This document shows positions 45,578 through 52,953 of a DNA stretch of 64,000 bases, piece after piece (positions within the stretch are counted from its first letter, which is position 1; each line of letters starts with the position of its first letter). The DNA comes from Acidobacteriota bacterium (GTDB taxonomy: Bacteria > Acidobacteriota > Thermoanaerobaculia > Multivoradales > JBCCEF01): positions 62,001 to 126,000 of the forward strand of contig JBCCEF010000002.1 in the NCBI GenBank assembly GCA_039030395.1, in the 5' to 3' direction. The position numbers and the translations under genes are program-made. The notes under the pieces are model-generated. The model was not told where the DNA came from. It saw only the letters and a list, made by a program, of their open reading frames with translations, and searched no databases.

Positions 45578-45760
45578 CTAGCCTGCCTTTCTCACCAGCG
45601 ACCGTAGCGAGAGGCCGTAGGTCGCTGAGGATGCAAGGCATCTGCGGGTTCTGTGACGCAGGCGTACTTTCAGTACGTCGAGGAACAGGTTCAGCGGATA
45701 ACGCAGCAGAGTCAGTGGCAAACGGCCTCGCAGTAGGTTGCTGGTGAGAAGGCAGGCTAG
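45578..45760. repeat. 183-bp element with ~25-bp terminal inverted repeats (MITE-like)
   Basis: The left end (CTAGCCTGCCTTTCTCACCA from 45578, through 45603) is the reverse complement of the right end (45736-45760, ending AGGCAGGCTAG), with one substitution and one single-base indel over ~25 bases. An inner region has further inverted tracts (GCGTACTTTCAGTACG around 45662). It fills the entire space between the decarboxylase and kinase genes, and its right end supplies the decarboxylase TAG. No transposase gene is present, so this would be non-autonomous. A duplicated target site was not identified. Confidence 0.7.
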
Positions 45761-46800
45761 AAAAGGTGCTCTTCGTGACCGCGCGGACCGGTACCGCATC
45801 GGTCGCGCAGCACTTGGCGGACGGCCGGCAGGGCGGTCAGGCGGGCGGTCGCCTCGCCGTCGTAGCCCGGCGGGCAGAGTACGTGGACATTGGCGCCGGC
45901 ATCCATCGTCGCCCATACCGGCAGGCCGAGGTCGCGCCGCATCGCCCGCACCGCGGCGAGGACTTCGACGGTGCCGGGGGTCCAGTAGTGGATCGGCGGA
46001 CGGGACGACATGGCGATCAGGTGCAACTCGTGGGCTTCCTCTTCGACCACCGGGCCGAGGCGCTCGATGTCGCGCTCCCGGATGCCGCGGCGCACTTCCT
46101 CCAGCCGGCGGGGAAGCTGCCGCAGGCGCTGGGCGAAATGCGGGCTGCTCTCGGCCTGCAGATGGCCGTCGAGGGACGATACCCCCTTGGGGCCGGTTTC
46201 GACCACCGCCACCAAGTCTCGTAAGGCCCAGTGGTCCGCCGGCGCGATCGCCTCGGCCCAGGGATCGTCCGCCGGGGCTTGCGATCCCGGCCATTCGACA
46301 AAGCCGCCGGCGGTCGAGCGGGAGGCCGAGCCGGAGCCGCTGGCGCGGGCCAGGTTGGAGAGTTGCCGGGGCGTAGCTTTGGCGCCGAGGGCGCGCACCG
46401 TCGCCAGGGTCAGGGCGGCGAAGCCCGAGGCCGAGGAGGCGATGCCGGCGGCGCTTGGGAAGCTGTTGCGGGTGGCGATGCGCAGGCGGCCGGATACGGC
46501 GCGCGGCGCATCCGCCGCCCAGCGCCGCAGGCGGTCGAGGTGGCTCTGGGCGCGCGCCACGAAGGCTTCGCCCGGCGGCACCAGCTCACCGTTGTCGTCC
46601 ACCCACCAGATCTCGTCGCCCTCACCATCGTCGGCGCCCTCCGGTTCCCAGGCGGCGGTGGTGGTAGTGCGGCAGGTCTCCAGGGTCATCGAGATCGAAG
46701 GGTTCCAGGGAATCACTCGCTGGAGGTCCCGAGCCCCCCAGTACTTGATCAGGGCGATGTTGGACGGCGCGCTGACGGTGACCTTGAGCGGTTCGCTCAT
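45757..46800 (-). CDS. Mevalonate-(di)phosphate decarboxylase family; probably phosphomevalonate decarboxylase
   Basis: 347 residues, GHMP fold. Family blocks: SAPSNIALIKYWGARD at 10-25, the ATP loop NSFPSAAGIASSASGFAAL at ~112-130, ARASGSGSASRSTAGGFVEW with the catalytic Arg (~161), and MDAGANVHVLC with the catalytic Asp (~300). In diphosphomevalonate decarboxylases the first block reads KYWGKRD and continues with TNSSxSVTL; here it is WGARD and WNPSISMTL, so a lysine facing the diphosphate is replaced by alanine. That change, and the adjacent isopentenyl phosphate kinase, favour mevalonate 5-phosphate as substrate and isopentenyl phosphate as product. Classical activity is not excluded. The start ATG overlaps the mevalonate kinase stop. 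Confidence 0.85.
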   Translation of the reverse strand: MSEPLKVTVSAPSNIALIKYWGARDLQRVIPWNPSISMTLETCRTTTTAAWEPEGADDGEGDEIWWVDDNGELVPPGEAFVARAQSHLDRLRRWAADAPRAVSGRLRIATRNSFPSAAGIASSASGFAALTLATVRALGAKATPRQLSNLARASGSGSASRSTAGGFVEWPGSQAPADDPWAEAIAPADHWALRDLVAVVETGPKGVSSLDGHLQAESSPHFAQRLRQLPRRLEEVRRGIRERDIERLGPVVEEEAHELHLIAMSSRPPIHYWTPGTVEVLAAVRAMRRDLGLPVWATMDAGANVHVLCPPGYDGEATARLTALPAVRQVLRDRCGTGPRGHEEHLF

Positions 46801-47966
46801 GCCGTGCTCCCTGGGTGCATCTCCTCGTAGCGGACCCGCAGCCCCGGAGCGCCCAGGTGGACCGGATAGTGTGTGAGGGCGTCGAGAGTCGGCCAGCCGG
46901 CGAGGCTTTCCGGCTCCGGGTGATAGACCAACAGGCAGCCGGCGGCGGAGCCGGAAAGCGCCCCGGCGCCGGAGATTTTGGCGGCGCCGCCCCGCAGTTC
47001 GATGGCGCGCACCAGCCCCCGGACCGCTCGCGGTACCACCCGCAGCTCTTCGAGCGCTCGCTGGCAGGCGCCAAATAGCTCCCGCACCCGCTGCGGATCT
47101 TCCCGTTGGGCGTTGAGTTCCACTCGCAGGCCCTCGGTGGCGTGACCGATGCGCGCCAGCAGCCGTTCGCCGGCGTGCCGGTCCTGCTGAATGCGGTGGC
47201 GCACCGCCGAGACCACCTCGCCGGTGGATTCCGCCGGCGGTCCCGTTTGGTAGACCCGCAGATGATCCAGCAGTGGCGAGCGCACTTCGCAGGGCTGCCG
47301 CCGCCGGTGCTCCGGTTCGATCCACAGGATGCCGCCGGTGAGCACCGTGGCGGTGTCCACGCCGGAGGGCAAGCCGTGCTGCCGGCGCTCCACGTCGACC
47401 GCTAGCTGTTCGATCTCCGTGCGGCTGGCCGGCGCGCTACGCAGCATCAGATAGCCGGCCACCAGCGACACGGCGGCCGCCGCCGAACTGCCGAAGCCGG
47501 CGCCGATGGCGAGGTCCGTCTCTACTTTGAGGGAGATCGGCGGGCCGGAGTCTTCACACAGAAAACCCGCCGCCTCGCCCAGGGCCACCTGCAGAAGATG
47601 CAGGCTCGGCGGGCCGTCGGCGGCAGGATTGAAAGAGGTGCCCTCGGGCTGGGCAGCCCACGCCTCCCAACGTTTGCGGGCACGCCGCGCATAGCGGATG
47701 AGGGTGGCCCAGGGAACCTCCTCGGCGACGCCCAGGGAAGGAACCGACAACCGAACATTGGGGGATGAGTTCGGCAGGGGACCCTCGAAGATCGCCCGCA
47801 GTCGCAGGTCGATGGCCGCCACCAGGGCGGGGTAGCCGTAGACCGCTGCGTGCTCGCCCATCAGGATGAGCTTGCCCGGCACCGATGCGGTCGTCCGCCT
47901 CAGCGGGCGGGCCGTCGGGCTACCGGGCGAGGGGGTGCCGTTCTCCGCGGCAGAACGGTCTTCCAT
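46797..47966 (-). CDS. Mevalonate kinase
   Basis: 389 residues, GHMP kinase fold. Diagnostic mevalonate kinase blocks are SVPGKLILMGEHAAVYGYPA at ~29-48 (GEHxxVYGxPAL rather than the phosphomevalonate kinase GEYxVL), the phosphate loop AIGAGFGSSAAAAVSLVAG, the RRQHGLPSGVDTATVLTGG region with the catalytic Asp, and KISGAGALSGSAAG near the C-terminus. It phosphorylates mevalonate at O5. The N-terminal ~28 residues are polar extra sequence. Coupled (ATGA) to the decarboxylase. Upstream towards the reductase lies a 219-base gap filled by repeat copy 4. Confidence 0.93.
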   Translation of the reverse strand: MEDRSAAENGTPSPGSPTARPLRRTTASVPGKLILMGEHAAVYGYPALVAAIDLRLRAIFEGPLPNSSPNVRLSVPSLGVAEEVPWATLIRYARRARKRWEAWAAQPEGTSFNPAADGPPSLHLLQVALGEAAGFLCEDSGPPISLKVETDLAIGAGFGSSAAAAVSLVAGYLMLRSAPASRTEIEQLAVDVERRQHGLPSGVDTATVLTGGILWIEPEHRRRQPCEVRSPLLDHLRVYQTGPPAESTGEVVSAVRHRIQQDRHAGERLLARIGHATEGLRVELNAQREDPQRVRELFGACQRALEELRVVPRAVRGLVRAIELRGGAAKISGAGALSGSAAGCLLVYHPEPESLAGWPTLDALTHYPVHLGAPGLRVRYEEMHPGSTA

Positions 47967-47990
47967 GATCAGGTGATTCTAGCTGGCAGG

Positions 47991-48178
47991 TTGCCGAAAA
48001 AGCCTTCGGCCTATGAATTCAGCTGCCCTGTTAGCTTTCCTTTCCAGGGGGCTGGGCGCCCCCTCGCCCGAAAACACCAGTGTTTTCGGTCTCACCCCAT
48101 CCTCGGCGGGTACCGCGCCGCCTCGCCTTTCAGGCTCGAAGCAGGGTGCTGAAGAGTTTTTCGGCACCCTGCTAGCCG
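47991..48178. repeat. Structured intergenic repeat, copy 4, flanked by hairpins
   Basis: A degenerate leading hairpin (TTGCCGAA ... TTCAGCTG, 47991-48025) is followed by cctgttagctttccttt, then the core 48044-48140: ccagggggctgggcgcccc, ctcgcccg, a perfect inner stem GAAAACA-ccag-TGTTTTC, ggtctcaccccatcctcggc and cgcctcgcctttcaggctcg. A trailing perfect 9-bp hairpin (GCAGGGTGC at 48141 with GCACCCTGC at 48164) ends in ctagccgtt, similar to the segment that follows the copy 1 hairpin. The copy lies between mevalonate kinase and HMG-CoA reductase genes, both minus strand. Read on that strand, the trailing hairpin starts 14 bases after the reductase stop. Confidence 0.75.
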
Positions 48179-48185
48179 TTTCGTC

Positions 48186-49469
48186 CTATTTGGCGTTTTC
48201 GTCGCCGCCGCGGCCGAGGCGCTCGTGGGCGCTGGCCAGGTCCTGCGAGGTGAAGGCGGCCATCAGGGACAGCTCGCCGGCCAGCACCGTGCCGGCGAGA
48301 ATCTCCGCCAGACGTCCCGAGGCGGCTCCCGGCCGCTCCGGGTCCGGCGCAACGCCGAGCATCGCCAGGCCCTCGCTCTGGGTCGCCAGCGGCGTGCCGC
48401 CGCCCACCGCGCCCACCGGGATATCCGGCATATAGATCGAGGCGTACACCGCCTCCGGGCCGCGCGGCTCGATGCAGGTCACGCCCAGGGAGCCTTCTAC
48501 CACGTGGGCCGGATCCTGTCCCGTCGCCAGGAAGAAGGCGGCCACCATGTTGGCGTAGTGGGCGTTGAAGCCCTGCGAAGCCGAGGCGATGGAGCCGAGC
48601 AGGTTTTTGCGGTACTGCGCCTCCACCAGGTCCCGGGCGGTGGTCTTCAAGTACCGCCGCAGCACCGGCCCTTCGATCACCACCTCGGCGAACACCCGGT
48701 TGCCGCGGCCCTCCAGGAAGTTGATTCCCGAGGGCTTCTTGTCCACGCAGTAGTTGCCGGAAAGGGCAATACAGCTCACGCCGGTGCCCGGTTCGATCAC
48801 CTCGCGCACCACCCGGTCGCAGGCGATAGTCGCCATGTTCATGCCCATCGCGTCGCCGGTGTCGAAGCGGAAGCGGAGGAACACCGTGGTGCCGAAGTAG
48901 GTGGGGCGAATGTCGAGCAGCTTGAGGTACCGGCTGGTGCTCTCGGTGAACTCACGAATCTCTTGCTCGTGATCCTCGACCCAGGCGATGAACTCGCGGG
49001 TCTGCTCGATCCCCGAGGTGCGGAAGGAGGGGGCGCGGGTCATGCCCACCTTGTCCACCCGTACCGTCGCGCCGCCGGCCTCGCGGATCGCCGCGCAGCC
49101 GCGATTGGTGCTCGCCACCAGCGCCGCCTCGGTGGTCGCCAGGGGGGCGTAGATGTCGCCGTCGACGTACTCGCCGGAGAGGCGCAGGGGGCCGATCACG
49201 CCCATTGGGATCTGCGCCGCGCCGATGAAGTTCTCGCAGTTGCGCCGCGCCGCGCGCTCCGCGTCGAGGCTGTACTTGCCGATGTGCTCGAGGGACGCAC
49301 CGGTGATCCGCTCCAGGGCTTCCCGTCGCACCCGCGCTTCCTCGTCGGCGGACAGGCCCGGCGGCATGGCGTGGAAGCGCCGGCTGCCTCGGGTCAACTC
49401 GTCCACGAGATCACCCGTGGGGTCGTCAGAGGGGGTTTGCATGCGAGCGGCGCTCTGGGTCTTGCTCAT
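48186..49469 (-). CDS. HMG-CoA reductase, class I type
   Basis: Reduces HMG-CoA to mevalonate, the committing step, with NADPH in class I enzymes. 427 residues. Class I markers: NCENFIGAAQIPMGVIGPLR (ENxIG plus PxGVxGPL), catalytic Glu in APLATTEAALVASTNRGC, DTGDAMGMNMAT (catalytic Asp), NYCVDKKPSGINFLEGRG (catalytic Lys), IPVGAVGGGTPLATQ, and C-terminal ASAHERLGR with the catalytic His. There is no membrane anchor, as in archaea. The gene is ATGA-coupled to the IPP isomerase gene. It is the archaeal/eukaryote class and not the bacterial class II (degradative) form. Confidence 0.95.
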   Translation of the reverse strand: MSKTQSAARMQTPSDDPTGDLVDELTRGSRRFHAMPPGLSADEEARVRREALERITGASLEHIGKYSLDAERAARRNCENFIGAAQIPMGVIGPLRLSGEYVDGDIYAPLATTEAALVASTNRGCAAIREAGGATVRVDKVGMTRAPSFRTSGIEQTREFIAWVEDHEQEIREFTESTSRYLKLLDIRPTYFGTTVFLRFRFDTGDAMGMNMATIACDRVVREVIEPGTGVSCIALSGNYCVDKKPSGINFLEGRGNRVFAEVVIEGPVLRRYLKTTARDLVEAQYRKNLLGSIASASQGFNAHYANMVAAFFLATGQDPAHVVEGSLGVTCIEPRGPEAVYASIYMPDIPVGAVGGGTPLATQSEGLAMLGVAPDPERPGAASGRLAEILAGTVLAGELSLMAAFTSQDLASAHERLGRGGDENAK

Positions 49470-50575
49470 CGTTCGGACCTCTTGGTAATTCTGACCTGCC
49501 GAAGCTCGGAGATATTCCGCGCACCGACGCAGAACATCGCGATTTCTAGCTCCCGTAGGGTGCGTTCCACGGTGTGAACCACGTTTTCCGGCGACTCCAT
49601 GGCCGGCGCCAGGAAGGGATAGGCCATCCCCGCCAGATCGGCGCCGAGGGCGATCGCCTTGGCGATGTCGATGCCGTTGCGCAGGCCGCCGCTGCCGATC
49701 ACCGTCGTGCCCGGCACTGCCCGGCAGGCGAGGATCGAATCCGGCGTCGGAATTCCCCAGTGGGCAAAGCGGTCGCCCAGGGCCACGTCGTCCGCCCGGG
49801 CGGCCTCGATGCGGGCCCAGCTCGTGCCGCCGAGGCCCGCCGTATCCAGGTGGGTCACCCCCCGGGCCACCAGCTCCCGGGCGAGGGACTCGGAAATGCC
49901 ACTGCCCACCTCCTTGGCGATCACCGGCACTTCGAGCTGTTCAGCGATGGCGGCGATCTTCTCGAGCAGGCTGGAAAAGTCGCACTGACCCTCCGGCTGG
50001 ATCGCTTCCTGGAGCGGATTGAGGTGCAGCACCAGGGCGTCGGCGGCGATCATCGCCACCGCCTGGCGGCACTCGTCGATGCCGTAGCCGTAGTTGAGCT
50101 GCACGGCGCCGAGGTTGGCGAGGAGCGGCACGCTGGGCGCCGCCTCCCGCACCTTGAAACTCTCCACCGTGCCGGGCTCTTCGAGGGCTTTGCGCTGCGA
50201 GCCCACGCCGACGGCGATCTCCGTCCGCTCGGCGGCGATGGCGAGATTGCGGTTGATCTCCGAGGCCACCTCGGTGCCGCCGGTCATGCACGAGATCAGG
50301 AGCGGCGCCCGGAGGCGACGGCCGAGAAATTTCACCGAGGTGTCGATCTCCGCCCGGTCGATCTCCGGTAGAGCGTTGTGCTCGAACAACCAGTCCTCGA
50401 AAAAGGACCGGTCGAGCTGCATGCGTTCTTCTAGGGCCAGGCGAATGTGATCCGCCTTGCGGTCCCCCGTTCCGCCGGAAATCGCGCCGCCGGAGATCTG
50501 GTCGCCGGCAGGCTCTCCAGTCGCTTTCCCGGTGCGCTGATCGGGCGAGGCCAACCACGGTGTCTGAACACTCAT
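49466..50575 (-). CDS. fni: Type II isopentenyl-diphosphate isomerase (FMN-dependent)
   Basis: Interconverts IPP and DMAPP using reduced FMN and Mg2+. 369 residues from ATG 50575, chosen because it overlaps the polyprenyl synthase stop (ATGA). Family blocks: DRKADHIRLALEE, PLLISCMTGGTEVASEINRN (FMN), AVGVGSQRKALEE, LVLHLNPLQEAIQPEGQCDF (HLNxxQE metal/substrate region), VIAKEVGSGIS, HLDTAGLGGTSWARIEAAR and GSGGLRNGIDIAKAIALGAD. The N-terminal ~37 residues (Gly/Ser-rich) are extra. The type II isomerase is usual in bacteria and archaea that use mevalonate. Confidence 0.96.
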   Translation of the reverse strand: MSVQTPWLASPDQRTGKATGEPAGDQISGGAISGGTGDRKADHIRLALEERMQLDRSFFEDWLFEHNALPEIDRAEIDTSVKFLGRRLRAPLLISCMTGGTEVASEINRNLAIAAERTEIAVGVGSQRKALEEPGTVESFKVREAAPSVPLLANLGAVQLNYGYGIDECRQAVAMIAADALVLHLNPLQEAIQPEGQCDFSSLLEKIAAIAEQLEVPVIAKEVGSGISESLARELVARGVTHLDTAGLGGTSWARIEAARADDVALGDRFAHWGIPTPDSILACRAVPGTTVIGSGGLRNGIDIAKAIALGADLAGMAYPFLAPAMESPENVVHTVERTLRELEIAMFCVGARNISELRQVRITKRSER

Positions 50576-51738
50576 TGCCGGCGCTCCCACAGGTGCTCGA
50601 CCAGGCCGGTCAAGAAGGCCTTGCCTTGCGGTGACTTGAACTCGAGATCGGCGATCACCCTGCGCGCTTCCCGCAGGCGCTCCTCGACCATCCCGAGCAC
50701 CACGTCGAGGGCGCCGCTCTGGCGGATCGAGGCCACCACCTCGACACCTTCGGTGGCGGGTAGATCGCTTCGTCCGAGGGCATTCCGTATCCGATCGGCC
50801 CCCGCCGCATCGAGGCGCTCGAGAGCGTGGTGGATGAGGAAGGTGTACTTGCCCTCCTCCAGGTCCGACCCCACCGGTTTGCCCACCGTAGCGGCGTCGC
50901 CGAACAGACCGAGGATGTCGTCCTGCAGTTGAAAAGCCTCGCCCACCAGGTTGCCGTAGCGCGACAGGGCTTCGAGGGTGGCTTCGTCGGCGCCGGCGAG
51001 GAGCGCGCCGAGCTGGATCGGCCGTTCCACCGAATAGCGGCCGGACTTCAAGCGCAGCACGTCGAGCAGTTCGTCCTCCGTCGCTTGGCGGCGCAGGGCG
51101 AGCTGCAGCTCCAGGAACTGCCCGCCGATGACCTCTTTCGACATCGCCTGAAAACAGCGATCCACCGAGGCGGCCCGCCCGGCCGTCGCCGGGTGGAGGA
51201 GGGATTCCGAAAACATCTCGCCGGCCCAGGAGTGCGCCAGATCGCCGGCCAAGATCGCCGCCGAGCGCCCGAATTCCTGCGAGTCGCCGGACCAGCCTCG
51301 GCGGCGATGATGGTCCCGAAACACCACATGCGCCGTCGGCTCGCCGCGGCGCAGATCGGCGTGGTCCATCAGATCGTCATGGATCAGGAGGTAGGTGTGG
51401 AGCAGCTCCGTCGACATGGCGGCGGGCAGCACCGCGTCGAGATCCTCGCCGCCGCAGCCGCGGTAGCTGAACGCCACCAGCGCCGGCCGCAGGCGCTTGC
51501 CGCCGGCCAGCACCAGCCGCCGCACCTGATCCGCCAGGTCCCCGGCCTCCGGCAGCTCCGCCCGCGCGGCATCGCACCGCGGGTCGAGCCAGTCGGTGAG
51601 CGCCCCTTCCAGGGTCCGGCGCATGGAGTCGAGAAGCTGCGAAAAGCCCCTGATCTCCTCGGTTCCGGGCTCCAGAGTTCCGGTGCCTTCACCGGAAGCA
51701 GTTGTCTCGCGCACTTCGCGAGAGCCCAAAGTAGACAC
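50572..51738 (-). CDS. Polyprenyl synthetase (FPP/GGPP synthase type)
   Basis: 388 residues from GTG 51738. Condenses IPP with allylic diphosphates. GGKRLRPALVAFSYRGCG precedes the first Asp-rich motif IHDDLMDHAD (DDxxD at 121-125); the second is FQLQDDILGLFGD. Tyr116 stands five residues before the first Asp-rich motif, and that motif lacks the two-residue insertion of bacterial FPP synthases. From family knowledge this points to a short-chain (C15-C20), archaeal-type GGPP/FPP synthase. The Ser/Thr/Glu-rich N-terminal 30 residues are not conserved. It is the first gene of the coupled run polyprenyl synthase-isomerase-reductase. Confidence 0.92.
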   Translation of the reverse strand: MSTLGSREVRETTASGEGTGTLEPGTEEIRGFSQLLDSMRRTLEGALTDWLDPRCDAARAELPEAGDLADQVRRLVLAGGKRLRPALVAFSYRGCGGEDLDAVLPAAMSTELLHTYLLIHDDLMDHADLRRGEPTAHVVFRDHHRRRGWSGDSQEFGRSAAILAGDLAHSWAGEMFSESLLHPATAGRAASVDRCFQAMSKEVIGGQFLELQLALRRQATEDELLDVLRLKSGRYSVERPIQLGALLAGADEATLEALSRYGNLVGEAFQLQDDILGLFGDAATVGKPVGSDLEEGKYTFLIHHALERLDAAGADRIRNALGRSDLPATEGVEVVASIRQSGALDVVLGMVEERLREARRVIADLEFKSPQGKAFLTGLVEHLWERRQ

Positions 51739-51886
51739 TGGGTATCCACCCCCATCAAAGTTGAAATCAGATCGGTGGCCCGAGGCGGAGAAATCCTCCG
51801 CTACGCTCGGTGATCCACCGTTCCCGCCACCTACCCCTACTGGCGGGACGAAAGCGCGGTTTCACGCGCTCAGCGAGATTTCGAAC

Positions 51887-52174
51887 TCAGGATGTCTTCG
51901 AACGGGGGAGCTGCTTGTGGGTGCGCCCGGTGTGGTGGGGGTTCGACACCCGCACCGCCAGCAGAGGCCGATGCAGCGCGATCTGCGCAACGGTCTGAAA
52001 CACCTTCTGGAACCGCTGGAGCAGCCGGTCCGCAAACTCCAGCGCCGGCTGCACAAACTCCGGCAGGCGCGTCAGCACGAAGGTCTTGGCGAAATTGCGG
52101 GCGAAGAGAATCACGGTCGGTGTCCGCGTCGAACGGTATCGGTTTTCAGGGCTAAGAGGCTCCGTCCGCGCCAT
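51887..52174 (-). CDS. Doubtful small hypothetical protein
   Basis: A possible 95-residue product with an Arg-rich start, an amphipathic helical centre (ILFARNFAKTFVLTRLPEFV, then LEFADRLLQRFQKVFQTVAQ) and a basic end. The ribosome-binding site is poor (GTTGGG before the ATG). It lies in the AT-richer 51740-52950 stretch, between the polyprenyl synthase gene and rimO. No family is recognised. It may be a relic or noise. The rest of 51739-52288 has no other gene that could be supported. Confidence 0.25.
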   Translation of the reverse strand: MARTEPLSPENRYRSTRTPTVILFARNFAKTFVLTRLPEFVQPALEFADRLLQRFQKVFQTVAQIALHRPLLAVRVSNPHHTGRTHKQLPRSKTS

Positions 52175-52288
52175 CCCAACTACGGTGCGGGTCGAAACTC
52201 TATTCCCGGCAATTGTAGCACGGTGCCGGCGCTAGCGCTCCACGCGACTGCGGCAGGTGCTCGGGATCTCTTTTTCGCTCTTTTTCCG

Positions 52289-52435
52289 TCACTGCGACCC
52301 GTGACCTGCGTCGGCTTGTTCGGCACCCTCGCCGTCCGCTGTCCGAATGAGGTGGGCAACGCGGTCGATCACTTTGTTGTACGCCTGCGTGCGACTGTCC
52401 TTGTCCCGGATCTCGTCGGCCAAATGCTGGGCCAT
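52289..52435 (-). CDS. Doubtful 48-residue helical protein
   Basis: Minus-strand frame from ATG 52435 giving MAQHLADEIRDKDSRTQAYN, then KVIDRVAHLIRTADGEGAEQ and a short tail. The sequence has an even charge pattern and looks like a real coiled or helical segment, and it follows the small membrane ORF by 17 bases on the same strand. No strong ribosome-binding site is visible. It could be the remnant of a longer gene, because a TGA closes the frame 45 bases upstream of the ATG. Confidence 0.25.
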   Translation of the reverse strand: MAQHLADEIRDKDSRTQAYNKVIDRVAHLIRTADGEGAEQADAGHGSQ

Positions 52436-52452
52436 AAGGATATGGTCGTTGA

Positions 52453-52647
52453 CTACTGGCTGGCGGAAGTAACGGCCTCAGGACTTTCTTGGATAGGTGG
52501 CGACTTGAACGCTTCGTCCTCGGCATTGCGGAGTTCTTCGCGTCGCTGCCGTCCTGTTCTGTTCGGAATGACAGCGACCAGCACCGAGGCCACTGCGCCA
52601 ATTGCAGCAGCTACAGTTGGGACTAGGAATTGCGAGTCAACGAGCAT
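52453..52647 (-). CDS. Possible small single-span membrane protein
   Basis: 64 residues from ATG 52647 with AAGGAAAT upstream on the minus strand. One hydrophobic segment near the N-terminus (FLVPTVAAAIGAVASVLVAV) is followed by a charged cytoplasm-like tail (NRTGRQRREELRNAEDEAFK, then SPPIQESPEAVTSASQ). No family recognised. The local base composition is poorer in G+C than the flanking genes, suggesting recent arrival or loss of constraint. Confidence 0.4.
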   Translation of the reverse strand: MLVDSQFLVPTVAAAIGAVASVLVAVIPNRTGRQRREELRNAEDEAFKSPPIQESPEAVTSASQ

Positions 52648-52953
52648 CGGGGATTTCCTTTTTTGGGGCGATTCTCAGTCGACCCCGATGCCTCTAACGC
52701 ATCGATCAAGTCGCGGGTCTATCGAAGTCTGCTAAAGCGAGTACTGACGAGACGATGTGAGAGGCTTTGAATTGATAGCCTTTCCTCGATGCTCCAACGG
52801 GGTTCTACTGAATTCTATCGTTCATCCTCTACTGCGCCAACCCTCAAGTATGTAGGTGGTCGGATGTTTGCGCCGAACTTGGGCGAGGAGGTGCGGCTAA
52901 GGGGCTCTCCCTCTGAAAATCAAGGTCTCCCAACCTGCTAAGCTCCGCCCCTT
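52648..52953. other. Intergenic stretch before rimO with nothing recognised
   Basis: About 306 bases, visibly richer in A+T than the neighbours (for example tttgaattgatagcctttcc near 52770 and attctatcgttcatcc near 52812). No hairpin with a T-run, no repeat copy and no convincing ORF was found. It presumably holds the rimO promoter. Confidence 0.5.

Noticed and set aside
46797-47966. Possible phosphomevalonate kinase
   Set aside because: The first motif is GEHAAVYGYPAL and the later one RRQHGLPSGVDT, both typical of mevalonate kinase. No second GHMP kinase besides the decarboxylase is in the cluster.
51790-51960. tRNA-like signals (ttcgaactc near 51882 and ggttcgacacc near 51946)
   Set aside because: The T-loop-like words are not accompanied by a D-arm, an anticodon arm or a 7-bp acceptor stem at the right spacing on either strand.
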